Assembly (NCBI RefSeq): GCF_009720825.1
Contig: NZ_WNKY01000043.1
Coordinates: 1 to 53,026, forward strand
From: Duganella radicis
GTDB taxonomy: Bacteria > Pseudomonadota > Gammaproteobacteria > Burkholderiales > Burkholderiaceae_D
Reading direction: 5' to 3'
DNA length: 53,026 nucleotides
Positions 23,426 through 30,843 of the stretch are shown in pieces. A program made the translations under genes and the position numbers. The number at the start of each line of letters is the position of its first letter. Within the stretch, counting starts at the first letter, position 1. The notes beneath the pieces are model-generated. The model saw nothing but the letters and a program-made list of their open reading frames with translations. It was not told where the DNA came from and searched no databases.

Positions 23426-24139
23426 TTCCTTGAACAGATCGTAGCAGTGGCAGGAGACCGCCTCCAGCCCGGCCGTATCGAGGATCTCGATATTGCCACG
23501 GCTGTAGGTGATCAGCTTTTGCTGTTGCAGCGCGCTGGCGGCCTTGGTGACGCCCACGCGCCGCACGCCCAGCGCATGGGCCAGGAACTCGTGGGTCAGG
23601 TGAAATTTATCCGACTGCAAGCGGTCGCGCGTGATCAGCAGCGAGCGCGCCAGCCGCGCCTCCAGCACATGGAAGCGGCTGCACACGGCGATCTGGATCG
23701 CCTGCGCCAGCAGGGTATCGGTATAACGATGCAGCAGCCGCTGCAAGGACTCCATGCGATAAAACTCGGTGACGAAATCCTCGGCCGCCATACGGTACAC
23801 GCGGCCCGAGCGCTGCACCACCGCGCGCACCTGCGCCCTGCCATTGCCGAGCACCACCGAGGCCCCCAGCATGCCCTCGCGTCCGAGCGAGCCGACCTCC
23901 AGCGTCATGCGGCCGCCGGTCACGCCCAGCAGCGAAATCAGGCAATCGATGGGGAAGTACACATGGCGCATCTCCTGCCCCGGCTCGGTGAGCACCTGGC
24001 CGTTTTCCACGCGCACCGTCTCGCATTGCTCGGCGAGCTGGCGCTGATCCTCGTCCGGCAGGCTGGCCAGCAGGCGGTTGTTCGCCAGCCGGGGTTGCGC
24101 GCGGTCTTCGTCGGGAGAATGGGCGGATATAGTGTGCAT
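23420..24139 (-). CDS. Crp/Fnr-family transcriptional regulator (candidate regulon controller)
   Basis: The 239-residue protein has a cyclic-nucleotide-binding-like beta-roll (about 20-125: VENGQVLTEPGQEMRHVYFPID, GSLGREGMLG), a dimer helix (about 128-160) and a Crp-type winged helix-turn-helix (about 165-225; LTHEFLAHALGV, recognition helix RRVGVTKAASALQQ). The cAMP-binding RxS signature of Crp is not evident. The five scattered cysteines do not form an FNR iron-sulphur motif, so the signal is unknown. A dyad at 24173-24188 lies 34 bp before its ATG, suggesting autoregulation. A 5-4-5 dyad is the operator type expected for this family, making it the best local candidate for the regulon. Confidence 0.88.
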   Translation of the reverse strand: MHTISAHSPDEDRAQPRLANNRLLASLPDEDQRQLAEQCETVRVENGQVLTEPGQEMRHVYFPIDCLISLLGVTGGRMTLEVGSLGREGMLGASVVLGNGRAQVRAVVQRSGRVYRMAAEDFVTEFYRMESLQRLLHRYTDTLLAQAIQIAVCSRFHVLEARLARSLLITRDRLQSDKFHLTHEFLAHALGVRRVGVTKAASALQQQKLITYSRGNIEILDTAGLEAVSCHCYDLFKEK

Positions 24140-24172
24140 GGAAACAGATTAAAGGCAATTATTTGCCCTGTA

Positions 24173-24188
24173 TGTACGGTGACGCACG
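24173..24188. promoter_or_regulatory. Dyad operator TGTACG-GTGA-CGCACG between crp-like and glycine-zipper genes
   Basis: Forward: GAAAAT (24210-24215) begins 21 bp after it, for the gene at 24250. Reverse: TTTAAT (24148-24153) lies 19 bp from it, in front of the Crp/Fnr gene. One site may therefore activate one gene and tune the other. Confidence 0.6.
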
Positions 24189-24249
24189 GAAGACCTGGAT
24201 GTCCTTGAGGAAAATATAGGCCTCTACTAAAAAACCAAGGACACTTCTC

Positions 24250-24843
24250 ATGGATACCCAAAACAAACCAGCTACCCACCCAATCATGGTGATCGCCGCC
24301 GTGGCGGTGGTGCTGTTCTGCGGCGTCGGCAGCGCCGCCATCTTGGGCTGGCTGCCGACCTCCAACGCCACCGTGCCGGAGAAAGTCGCCGGCCTGCCGC
24401 CGGCGCCGGAACAGGCGCCCAAAGCGGCCTATCCCGAGGCGCCGGCGCAATCGCTGGCCCAGCAAGACCGCGGCCAGGCCCCGCAACAGGAAGCCCGCCA
24501 GGCGCCATGCACCAACTGCGGCGTGGTGGAATCGGTGCGCGCGATCGAACATCGTCCGAAAGGCAGCGGCGTCGGCGCGGTCGGCGGCGCGGTGCTGGGC
24601 GGCCTGCTGGGCAACCAGGTCGGCAGCGGCCATGGCCGCCAATTGGCCACCGTGGCCGGCGCGGTCGGCGGCGCCGTGGCCGGCAACCAGATCGAAGGCA
24701 ATATGAAAACCACCCACACCTGGGACGTGGTGGTGCGCATGGACAACGGCACCAGGCGCACCTTCCACAATGCGCAGCAGCCATCGTGGCGCTCGGGCGA
24801 CTCGGTGCGCGTAGTCAACGGCCAACTGCGTTCGATGGACTAA
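24250..24843 (+). CDS. Membrane-anchored glycine-zipper 2TM protein
   Basis: The 197-residue protein has an N-terminal membrane anchor (about 13-35, not a lipobox), a Pro/Ala/Gln-rich spacer with CTNCG at about 87-91, a glycine-zipper 2TM domain (about 105-145: GVGAVGGAVLGGLLGNQVGS, VAGAVGGAVAGNQIEG) and a beta-rich tail (WDVVVRMDNGTRRTFHNAQ, SGDSVRVVNGQLRSMD). The zipper and tail closely parallel the lipoprotein at 16950, so the two are paralogues placed differently in the envelope. AAGGA precedes the ATG, and a dyad site lies upstream. Confidence 0.85.
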   Translation: MDTQNKPATHPIMVIAAVAVVLFCGVGSAAILGWLPTSNATVPEKVAGLPPAPEQAPKAAYPEAPAQSLAQQDRGQAPQQEARQAPCTNCGVVESVRAIEHRPKGSGVGAVGGAVLGGLLGNQVGSGHGRQLATVAGAVGGAVAGNQIEGNMKTTHTWDVVVRMDNGTRRTFHNAQQPSWRSGDSVRVVNGQLRSMD

Positions 24844-24850
24844 GGCGCAA

Positions 24851-24866
24851 AGTACGGCAGCGTACA
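24851..24866. promoter_or_regulatory. Dyad operator AGTACG-GCAG-CGTACA
   Basis: GATAAT (24888-24893, five of six -10 matches) starts 21 bp after this site on the forward strand; the start point near 24900 leaves a 22-base leader with GAGGAG before the small gene at 24922. Confidence 0.68.
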
Positions 24867-24921
24867 GAATCCAGCGCGGCGCTTGCAGATAATAGACGCA
24901 ACACAACCCGAGGAGATAATC

Positions 24922-25068
24922 ATGCTTTACACCATCGCTGTAGTTCTGCTCATCCTGTGGCTGCTGGGTCTGGTAACGTCGTACACCATCGGCGGCTTCA
25001 TCCACATTCTGCTGGTGGTCGCCATCATCATGGTGCTGCTGCGCCTGATTAGCGGACGCGGCGTGTAG
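24922..25068 (+). CDS. Lmo0937-type 48-residue membrane protein
   Basis: The 48-residue protein is almost entirely two hydrophobic segments (TIAVVLLILWLLGLVTSYTI and IHILLVVAIIMVLLRLISG), the pattern of the lmo0937/DUF5670 small membrane protein family of unknown, probably stress-related, function. GAGGAG (24910-24915) fixes ATG 24922. It has its own dyad promoter and a strong terminator, so it is an independent unit. Confidence 0.82.
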   Translation: MLYTIAVVLLILWLLGLVTSYTIGGFIHILLVVAIIMVLLRLISGRGV

Positions 25069-25087
25069 CCATCTCCGCCCCCGGCTG

Positions 25088-25120
25088 AAACGGCGCCTGA
25101 ACTTGCAGGCGCCGTTTTCG
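25088..25120 (+). terminator. Intrinsic terminator
   Basis: Twelve-base arms AAACGGCGCCTG and CAGGCGCCGTTT with loop AACTTG, followed by TTCGTTT, end the unit of the small membrane gene at 24922. Confidence 0.85.
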
Positions 25121-25148
25121 TTTATGCTAGTCGTTTTCGGGAGGACTT

Positions 25149-25679
25149 ATGAAACGCTTCATGCTCATCCTGGCGATCCTGGCGCTTGGCCAGGCCGCCG
25201 CCCAGACCATCAAGCCCGGACTGTGGGAAATGAACAGCAAGGTCAAGACCGGCAATGCCCAGACCGACCAGGCCATGAGCGCCGCGCTGGCCCAGCTGTC
25301 CGCCATGCCGCCCGAGCAGCGCGCCAACATCGAAGCCATGATGGCGCAGAACGGCGTCTCCATGCCCAAGGCCGGCAGCGATGGCGCCATCACCATCAGC
25401 GCCTGCGTCACGCCGGAGATGGCCGCGCGCAAGGAGCTGCCGCTCAACCAGCAAGGCAAGTGCACGTCCCGGCAGGAACCGGTGACGGGCGGCCTGAACG
25501 TCTCCTTCACCTGTACCGATCCGGCCTCCAGCGGCAACGGCCAGATCCGCTTCAACGGCGACACCGCCTACACCATGACCATGAACGTCACCAACAACAG
25601 CGGCACCGGCCCGCGGAACGCGACGGTGGAATCGACCGGCCGCTGGCTGAGCGCCACCTGCCCTGTCAAACCGAAATAA
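25149..25679 (+). CDS. DUF3617-family periplasmic protein
   Basis: The 176-residue protein has a signal peptide (cleavage after AAAQ, about residue 19) and the DUF3617 opening IKPGLWEMNSKV, with the later CVTPEMA and KCTSRQEPVTGG segments carrying the conserved cysteines. DUF3617 proteins are periplasmic and uncharacterised. GGGAGG precedes the ATG. The stop codon abuts the stop of the convergent porin gene with no gap. Confidence 0.83.
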   Translation: MKRFMLILAILALGQAAAQTIKPGLWEMNSKVKTGNAQTDQAMSAALAQLSAMPPEQRANIEAMMAQNGVSMPKAGSDGAITISACVTPEMAARKELPLNQQGKCTSRQEPVTGGLNVSFTCTDPASSGNGQIRFNGDTAYTMTMNVTNNSGTGPRNATVESTGRWLSATCPVKPK

Positions 25680-26501
25680 TCAGAAAGCGTGTTTGAGGCC
25701 GAAGTTGACGGCGCGGTCGTTGCCGCCGCCGGTGCGCACGGAGCGGTTCTGGATGGTGGTGAAGGAAGTGAACACCTTGGTGCGGCGCGAGAAGGCGTAG
25801 CTGGCGCCCAGCGCGAACTGGTTGGCGTCGTGATCGGCCAGGCCGCGGTCATCGCGGTGGATGTAGGAAGCGAGGAAGGTGGTGGCACCCATCGGCACCG
25901 ACACGCCGACCAGCACATCGCGGCTATTGTTCAGCGGATCGCGCCGCGCCACCGCGCCGTAGAGATTGTTCTGATCCCACAGCAGACTGCTGTCGCCTTT
26001 GCTGAGGCCGTACGCGGCATAGCCGATGAAGCGGCCGAAATCGACATTGGCCGCCACCAGCGTATTGCGCGCCGACTGATCGACGGCCGGCGTGGTGCCG
26101 GTGGCGTCCAGCATGTTTTCCTTGCGCTGATGGGTGATGCTGATGCTGGCCCGGCCCTTTTCATAACCGATGGTGGCGCCGTAAGCGCGGTTGACCCAGT
26201 TGTTGAACGGCGCCTCGCCCACGCTGTAGCTCATCGATCCCACCAGCCCGCTGCGCGAGCGCGGCGACTTGAACTGGATGGTGCTGTCGTAGCGCTTGAG
26301 CGCGCCCACTTGCGTGTCGTCCATCAGATTGTACTGGCGCCCCAGCGCGCCCAGCCCTAGCGGCCCGTCGAGGCCTTCCAGCACACGGCTGTCGAACGGC
26401 TTGCTGTCCACCGGATTCGGATCGATCGCGCGATACACCCCGCTCTGCGCTATCGCAGCCAGTGGTGCCATCAGGGCAATGGAGGCGAGGACGGTTTTCA
26501 T
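25680..26501 (-). CDS. Gram-negative porin, shortened at the N-terminal side
   Basis: This 273-residue protein has a signal peptide (MKTVLASIALMAPLAAIAQS), porin strands such as LGALGRQYNLMDD, VGSMSYSVGEAPFNNWVN, LVGVSVPMGATTFLASYIH, ANQFALGASYAFSRRTKVF, and the terminal FGLKHAF ending in Phe, needed for outer-membrane assembly. Betaproteobacterial 16-strand porins are usually about 340-390 residues. The usual SSVTLYG first strand and about 80 residues that normally precede the GRQY segment are missing. The frame is open, so the short form could still be made. ATG 26501 has only a weak ribosome site. Confidence 0.78.
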   Translation of the reverse strand: MKTVLASIALMAPLAAIAQSGVYRAIDPNPVDSKPFDSRVLEGLDGPLGLGALGRQYNLMDDTQVGALKRYDSTIQFKSPRSRSGLVGSMSYSVGEAPFNNWVNRAYGATIGYEKGRASISITHQRKENMLDATGTTPAVDQSARNTLVAANVDFGRFIGYAAYGLSKGDSSLLWDQNNLYGAVARRDPLNNSRDVLVGVSVPMGATTFLASYIHRDDRGLADHDANQFALGASYAFSRRTKVFTSFTTIQNRSVRTGGGNDRAVNFGLKHAF

Positions 26502-26571
26502 GATGGAACCAGTGTAGGCCACGGCCCCGCGCCGCTCTGTGCGCGCAATCACGAACACCGCAAAAATTCTA

Positions 26572-26587
26572 TGTTCGGTACCGTACA
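26572..26587. promoter_or_regulatory. Dyad operator TGTTCG-GTAC-CGTACA
   Basis: Identical over 16 bases to the site at 16844-16859. TATACT (26609-26614) begins 21 bp later, and the start point would fall on the ATG of the next gene at 26621. Confidence 0.7.
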
Positions 26588-26620
26588 TACAAGCTCGGCG
26601 GTGATGTCTATACTGCGCCC

Positions 26621-28618
26621 ATGCTAGAAATCCTTGAAAAAATCAGCGCCGACAGCAACGACATCGGCCAGATGATCGCCCTGTTCGATACGCTCCGCCC
26701 CCCGCGCGCCATCGACGGCGCGCGGGCCACCGCCAATGTGCGCACCTTGTGCCAGCTACTGAAAGGCAATCCTGCGCACGCCGTGGCCTTGCGCAGTTAT
26801 GCGCGCAACCTGGTGGCGTCGCGCCGCCATGCCAGCCTGTACACCGAGATCGGCGTGCTGTCGAACGACGGCTTCTTTTCCGAGCTGCGCACCCGCATCG
26901 CCTACCGCATCCTGCCGCCCGCGCTGGGCAACGACTACCTGAGCGAAGCGCTGGACCAGATCGTCTACAGGCGCACCGACTACATCTGGATGAGCGCCGT
27001 GCCCACCGAGGACTGGCTGGCGCTGTGCGATGTGGTCTGCCATGCCGAGCAGCGCGCCGACGCGCCGCGCCAGGACAACCTGATGCTGCCGGGACTGCTG
27101 GACGCCATCCGCACCTTGTCCTACCGCGTGTGCGCCATTGGCCTGGAACCGCGCCTGACCAATTTCCACACCGAGATGGAAACCTACGAGTCGCCCTTCA
27201 TGGTGCAGAACTTCGAGGTCAACGCCTGGCTCGACGCCTACCAGCGCAAGCTGGCCGGCGACGACCTCGCCCTCGAAGACAGCCGCCACCTGCTGGTGAT
27301 GCTGGACCAGTGCGACACCGTGATCGGCAAGATCCGCAAGAAAGCGCTGAGCCAGGGCACCAGCATCGCCCTCACCTACTTGCTGGTATCGCTGACGCAA
27401 AGCCTGGACCGCATGCGCAAGCTGCTGATGCTGGTCGACCGCCAGCAGGACACCGACCGCCGCGGCGCCGCGGTGGCGCTGGGACTGGAACTGGTGGAGG
27501 CGCACAACAACAAATACATGGTGCGCGACCTGCTGCGCGACAACGTCGACCTGCTGGCGCGCAACGTCACCGAAAACGCCAGCCACACCGGCGAGCACTA
27601 CGTGGCCGACAGCCGCAAGCAACTGCGCGGCATGTTCGTCTCCTCGGCCGGCGCCGGGCTGGTGATCGGCTTCATGGCGTTGTTCAAGATCCTGATGTCC
27701 TACCTGCGCGCGGCGCCGCTGGTGGAAGCTTTTTTGTTCAGCATGAACTACTCGCTGGGCTTTGTGTTCATCCACCTGCTGCACTTCACGGTGGCGACCA
27801 AGCAGCCGGCCATGACCGCCTCGCGCATCGCCTCCGGCCTGCATTCCAAGGATGGCCGCAACATCGACATTGAAAGCATGGCCGAGCTGTGCGCCAGGGT
27901 GATCCGCACGCAGAACATGGCGGTGCTGGGCAACCTGGCGGTGTGCATCCCGACCGCGTGGCTGATCGCCATGGCGTGGCCGTGGCTGACCGGCCACCAT
28001 CTGGTGTCGCCGGAGAAGGCCATGCACCTGCTGCACGACATCGATCCCATCCATGCGCCGACCCTGATCTACGCGGCCATCGCCGGCGTCTGCCTGTTCC
28101 TGGCCGGCCTGATCTCCGGCTACTACGACAACAAGGCGCTGTACACGCGCTGGGCGCAACGGATCTCGCAACTGCGCGGCCTGCGCCGCCTGCTGGGGCA
28201 GGAACGGCTGGACCGTCTTGGCGTCTATCTGGAGAACAATCTCGGCGGGCTGATGGGCAATTTCTTCTTCGGCATCATGCTGGGCGCGATGCCGTTCATC
28301 GGCTTTGTGCTGGGCATTCCGCTGGACATCCGGCATGTGACCTTCTCCTCCGCCAACTTTGCGACAGCAATTGTTGGACTCGATCACAATGTCAGCTGGG
28401 AACTGGTTGTGACTTCTGTGGCAGGATTCCTTGCCATCGGAACAGTCAACCTGCTGGTCAGCTTTGGCCTTGCCCTGTGGGTGGCGCTGCGTTCGCGCGG
28501 GGTGCATTTCAAGCACGGCTGGCAACTGCTCAAGGCGCTGGGCCGCAGGTTCCGGCAAGGGCCGGTGGCGTTCCTGTTCGGCGCCAGAGAAGATGACGAA
28601 CTCACTGAAAAGGCCTGA
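26621..28618 (+). CDS. SpecificRecomb-family ('site-specific recombinase Gcr') membrane protein
   Basis: The 665-residue protein belongs to the betaproteobacterial/neisserial family named after Gcr. The N-terminal half (1-330) is soluble and helical. The C-terminal half carries about six membrane segments (near 337-362, 372-395, 432-455, 480-502, 545-570, 597-622). No tyrosine- or serine-recombinase active site is visible, so the recombinase name is doubtful; a membrane role fits better. Its promoter has a dyad at -41.5 and TATACT seven bases before the ATG, which predicts a leaderless message. The next gene starts three bases after its stop. Confidence 0.8.
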   Translation: MLEILEKISADSNDIGQMIALFDTLRPPRAIDGARATANVRTLCQLLKGNPAHAVALRSYARNLVASRRHASLYTEIGVLSNDGFFSELRTRIAYRILPPALGNDYLSEALDQIVYRRTDYIWMSAVPTEDWLALCDVVCHAEQRADAPRQDNLMLPGLLDAIRTLSYRVCAIGLEPRLTNFHTEMETYESPFMVQNFEVNAWLDAYQRKLAGDDLALEDSRHLLVMLDQCDTVIGKIRKKALSQGTSIALTYLLVSLTQSLDRMRKLLMLVDRQQDTDRRGAAVALGLELVEAHNNKYMVRDLLRDNVDLLARNVTENASHTGEHYVADSRKQLRGMFVSSAGAGLVIGFMALFKILMSYLRAAPLVEAFLFSMNYSLGFVFIHLLHFTVATKQPAMTASRIASGLHSKDGRNIDIESMAELCARVIRTQNMAVLGNLAVCIPTAWLIAMAWPWLTGHHLVSPEKAMHLLHDIDPIHAPTLIYAAIAGVCLFLAGLISGYYDNKALYTRWAQRISQLRGLRRLLGQERLDRLGVYLENNLGGLMGNFFFGIMLGAMPFIGFVLGIPLDIRHVTFSSANFATAIVGLDHNVSWELVVTSVAGFLAIGTVNLLVSFGLALWVALRSRGVHFKHGWQLLKALGRRFRQGPVAFLFGAREDDELTEKA

Positions 28619-28620
28619 AG

Positions 28621-30012
28621 ATGAGACTGGTGCGCATGCATGTGTGGCTTCCCTCGATGCTGATGTGCTGGGGTTTGCTGGGCGCCTGCGCATCGCTGCC
28701 CAATGTGACCGGGCTGAACGAGAAAATCGACGCGCCCGCCGCGCCCACCGTCAAGGGGCCGAACGGCGACCTGAGCGACGCCCGCACCAAGGCCCTGCTG
28801 GCCAAGCGCTGGTCCAAGGGCACGCTGGACTTGCAGCAGCAGGCGGCGCTGGAAGAAGCCGCCACCGGCGTGCCCCTCATCGCCGGCAATAAATGCACGC
28901 TGCTGTTCGACGGTCCGCAGACCATGTCGGAAATGCTGAAGGCGATCGCCGGCGCGCGCAATCACATCAACCTCGAAACCTATATCTTCGACCAGGACGA
29001 ACTGGGCCTCAAGTTCGCCGACGCGCTGATCGAGAAGCAGCAGCAAGGCGTGACCGTCAACATCCTGTACGACAGCGTCGGCACCATCGGCGTGCCGGCC
29101 GAGTTCTTCGCCCGCATGCGCAAGGCCGGCATCCACCTGATCGAATTCAATCCGGTGAACCCGGCCAAGGTCAGCGGCGAAGGCTGGAAGATCAACAACC
29201 GCGACCACCGCAAGGTGCTGATCGTGGACGGCAAGATGGCCTTCACCGGCGGCATCAACATCAGCGCCACGTACGCCAAGAGCTCGCTGTTCCGCTCGGC
29301 CTCCAAGCCGACCGACAAGTCGCAGGTGGGCTGGCGCGACACCCACATCAAGGTGGAGGGGCCGGCGGTGCAGACTTTCCAGTGGCTGTTCGTGCGCCAG
29401 TGGGCCTCGCAGGACAAGGACGATCTGCCCGAGGCCGACTATTTCCCCAAGCCGGTGATTGCCGGCGACAAGGTGGTGCGCGTGCTGGGCAGCGCGCCGG
29501 GCGGGCAGTTTGAAATCTACAAGGCCTATGCGCTGGCGATCCAGGAGGCGAAGAAATCCATCCACCTCACCTCGGCCTACTTCGTGCCAGACCGGCAAAC
29601 CGTGGACGCGCTGATCGCGGCGGCCAAACGCGGCGTGGATGTGAAAATCGTGCTGCCGGGCGTGTCCGACAGCGGGCTGGTGTTCTACGCCGGCCATGCC
29701 TTCTACGACGATCTGCTGTCGGCCGGCGTGAAGATTTACCAGCTCAAGCTGGCCGTGCTGCACGCCAAGACGGCGGTGATCGACGGCGCCTGGTCGACGG
29801 TGGGCTCGACCAACATCGACACCCGCAGCTTCCTGCACAACAGCGAGCTCAATGTGATCGTCATGGGCGAAGCGTTTGGCGTGGAGATGGAGAAGGCCTT
29901 CCAGGAAGACATGAAGGACTCCAATCTCATCACACTGGAGCAATGGCGCGACCGGCCGTTCGTGAACCGCATGAAAGAATGGGCGGCCCGCTTCATGAAT
30001 TACTGGCTCTAA
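28621..30012 (+). CDS. Phospholipase D / cardiolipin-synthase-like lipoprotein
   Basis: The 463-residue protein has a lipobox (LLGAC, Cys23) and two PLD domains with HKD-type motifs: DHRKVLIVDGKMAFTGG (His196) and LHAKTAVIDGAWSTVGSTN (His381). The family includes cardiolipin synthases, which transfer phosphatidyl groups between phosphatidylglycerols. The lipobox and the absence of the usual two N-terminal membrane helices point to an outer-membrane or periplasmic relative. It begins directly behind the SpecificRecomb gene. A ribosome site (AAGG) lies inside that gene's end, so the two are coupled. Confidence 0.87.
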   Translation: MRLVRMHVWLPSMLMCWGLLGACASLPNVTGLNEKIDAPAAPTVKGPNGDLSDARTKALLAKRWSKGTLDLQQQAALEEAATGVPLIAGNKCTLLFDGPQTMSEMLKAIAGARNHINLETYIFDQDELGLKFADALIEKQQQGVTVNILYDSVGTIGVPAEFFARMRKAGIHLIEFNPVNPAKVSGEGWKINNRDHRKVLIVDGKMAFTGGINISATYAKSSLFRSASKPTDKSQVGWRDTHIKVEGPAVQTFQWLFVRQWASQDKDDLPEADYFPKPVIAGDKVVRVLGSAPGGQFEIYKAYALAIQEAKKSIHLTSAYFVPDRQTVDALIAAAKRGVDVKIVLPGVSDSGLVFYAGHAFYDDLLSAGVKIYQLKLAVLHAKTAVIDGAWSTVGSTNIDTRSFLHNSELNVIVMGEAFGVEMEKAFQEDMKDSNLITLEQWRDRPFVNRMKEWAARFMNYWL

Positions 30013-30827
30013 CCCTCCGCCGCCAGCGACCAGACGTCGCCGCTGCGGCGGAAGCATTCAGTGTGGACCGGCTCGAAGCTGGCCGTGCCTTCGATCCAGC
30101 TGTAGCGCTCGACCCGCACGTCGTCCGGATCGATGCGCAGCACGTTGAAGGAGTTGGACTCGCCGCGCCCGCGCGTCGAGGTCGCCGTGCCGGCCTGCAC
30201 CACCAGCGCCGCATAGCCGCTGATCTTGTAGCGGTGCGCGCTATTGCCCGCATGGCTGGCATGCAGGTGCCCGGCCAGCAGCACATCCACTCCGCACTCG
30301 GCAAACGCCTGCATCGCCATCGGCGCGCGGTCGACCAGATCGTCCTTGTCGAAGGTATCCGGCAAATCGAAGGGATGGTGGGTGACGATGATGCGCGTGT
30401 GGTCCGGCCCCACCGCCTGCATGCGCTGCCGCATCTGCGCCAGCTGTTCCTTGTTGACGCGGCCATCCTTGAAGGTCAGCGAACGCGCGGTGTTGATGCC
30501 GAGGACGGCGATCTCCTCGTCCACATACTCCGGCGCCAGGTCCAGCGTGATGTAACGCGTGTATTTGCGCAGCGGCGTCAGGAAGCGGCTGGCGACGTTG
30601 TACAAAGGGATGTCGTGGTTGCCCGGCACCACGATCTGCGGCCCCGGCAAGGTATCCAGCCAGGCGCGCGCGGCCTTGAACTCCTCGGTCCTGGCGCGCT
30701 GGGTCAGGTCGCCCGACACCACCACCACGTCCGGCGCCAGCCGGTTCACCAGCTCCTGCAAGGGCCGCAGCAAATCCTGATCGACGCGGCCGAAATGCAG
30801 ATCGGATAAATGGACGATGGTGCGCAT
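30009..30827 (-). CDS. Metallophosphoesterase (CpdA/YfcE-type calcineurin-like)
   Basis: The 272-residue protein carries the full metallophosphoesterase motif set: DLHFG (Asp9, His11), GDLTQRA (about 39), GNHD (about 69-72), THHPFDLP and GHLHASH. These residues hold two metal ions. Relatives hydrolyse cAMP (CpdA) or lipid-linked and nucleotide phosphates. Its location beside a PLD enzyme and a lipid kinase makes a lipid-phosphate substrate possible but unproven. The last four bases overlap the PLD gene tail to tail. Confidence 0.87.
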   Translation of the reverse strand: MRTIVHLSDLHFGRVDQDLLRPLQELVNRLAPDVVVVSGDLTQRARTEEFKAARAWLDTLPGPQIVVPGNHDIPLYNVASRFLTPLRKYTRYITLDLAPEYVDEEIAVLGINTARSLTFKDGRVNKEQLAQMRQRMQAVGPDHTRIIVTHHPFDLPDTFDKDDLVDRAPMAMQAFAECGVDVLLAGHLHASHAGNSAHRYKISGYAALVVQAGTATSTRGRGESNSFNVLRIDPDDVRVERYSWIEGTASFEPVHTECFRRSGDVWSLAAEG

Positions 30828-30843
30828 ACTCTTCTCCCGGGCG

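Noticed and set aside
26621..28618. Treating the 'site-specific recombinase' as evidence of a mobile element
   Set aside because: No recombinase catalytic residues, no repeats or att sites, and six membrane helices; the family name is historical.
26756..28693. Long reverse frame opposite the SpecificRecomb gene
   Set aside because: No family features; the forward protein has consistent membrane segments and a good promoter.
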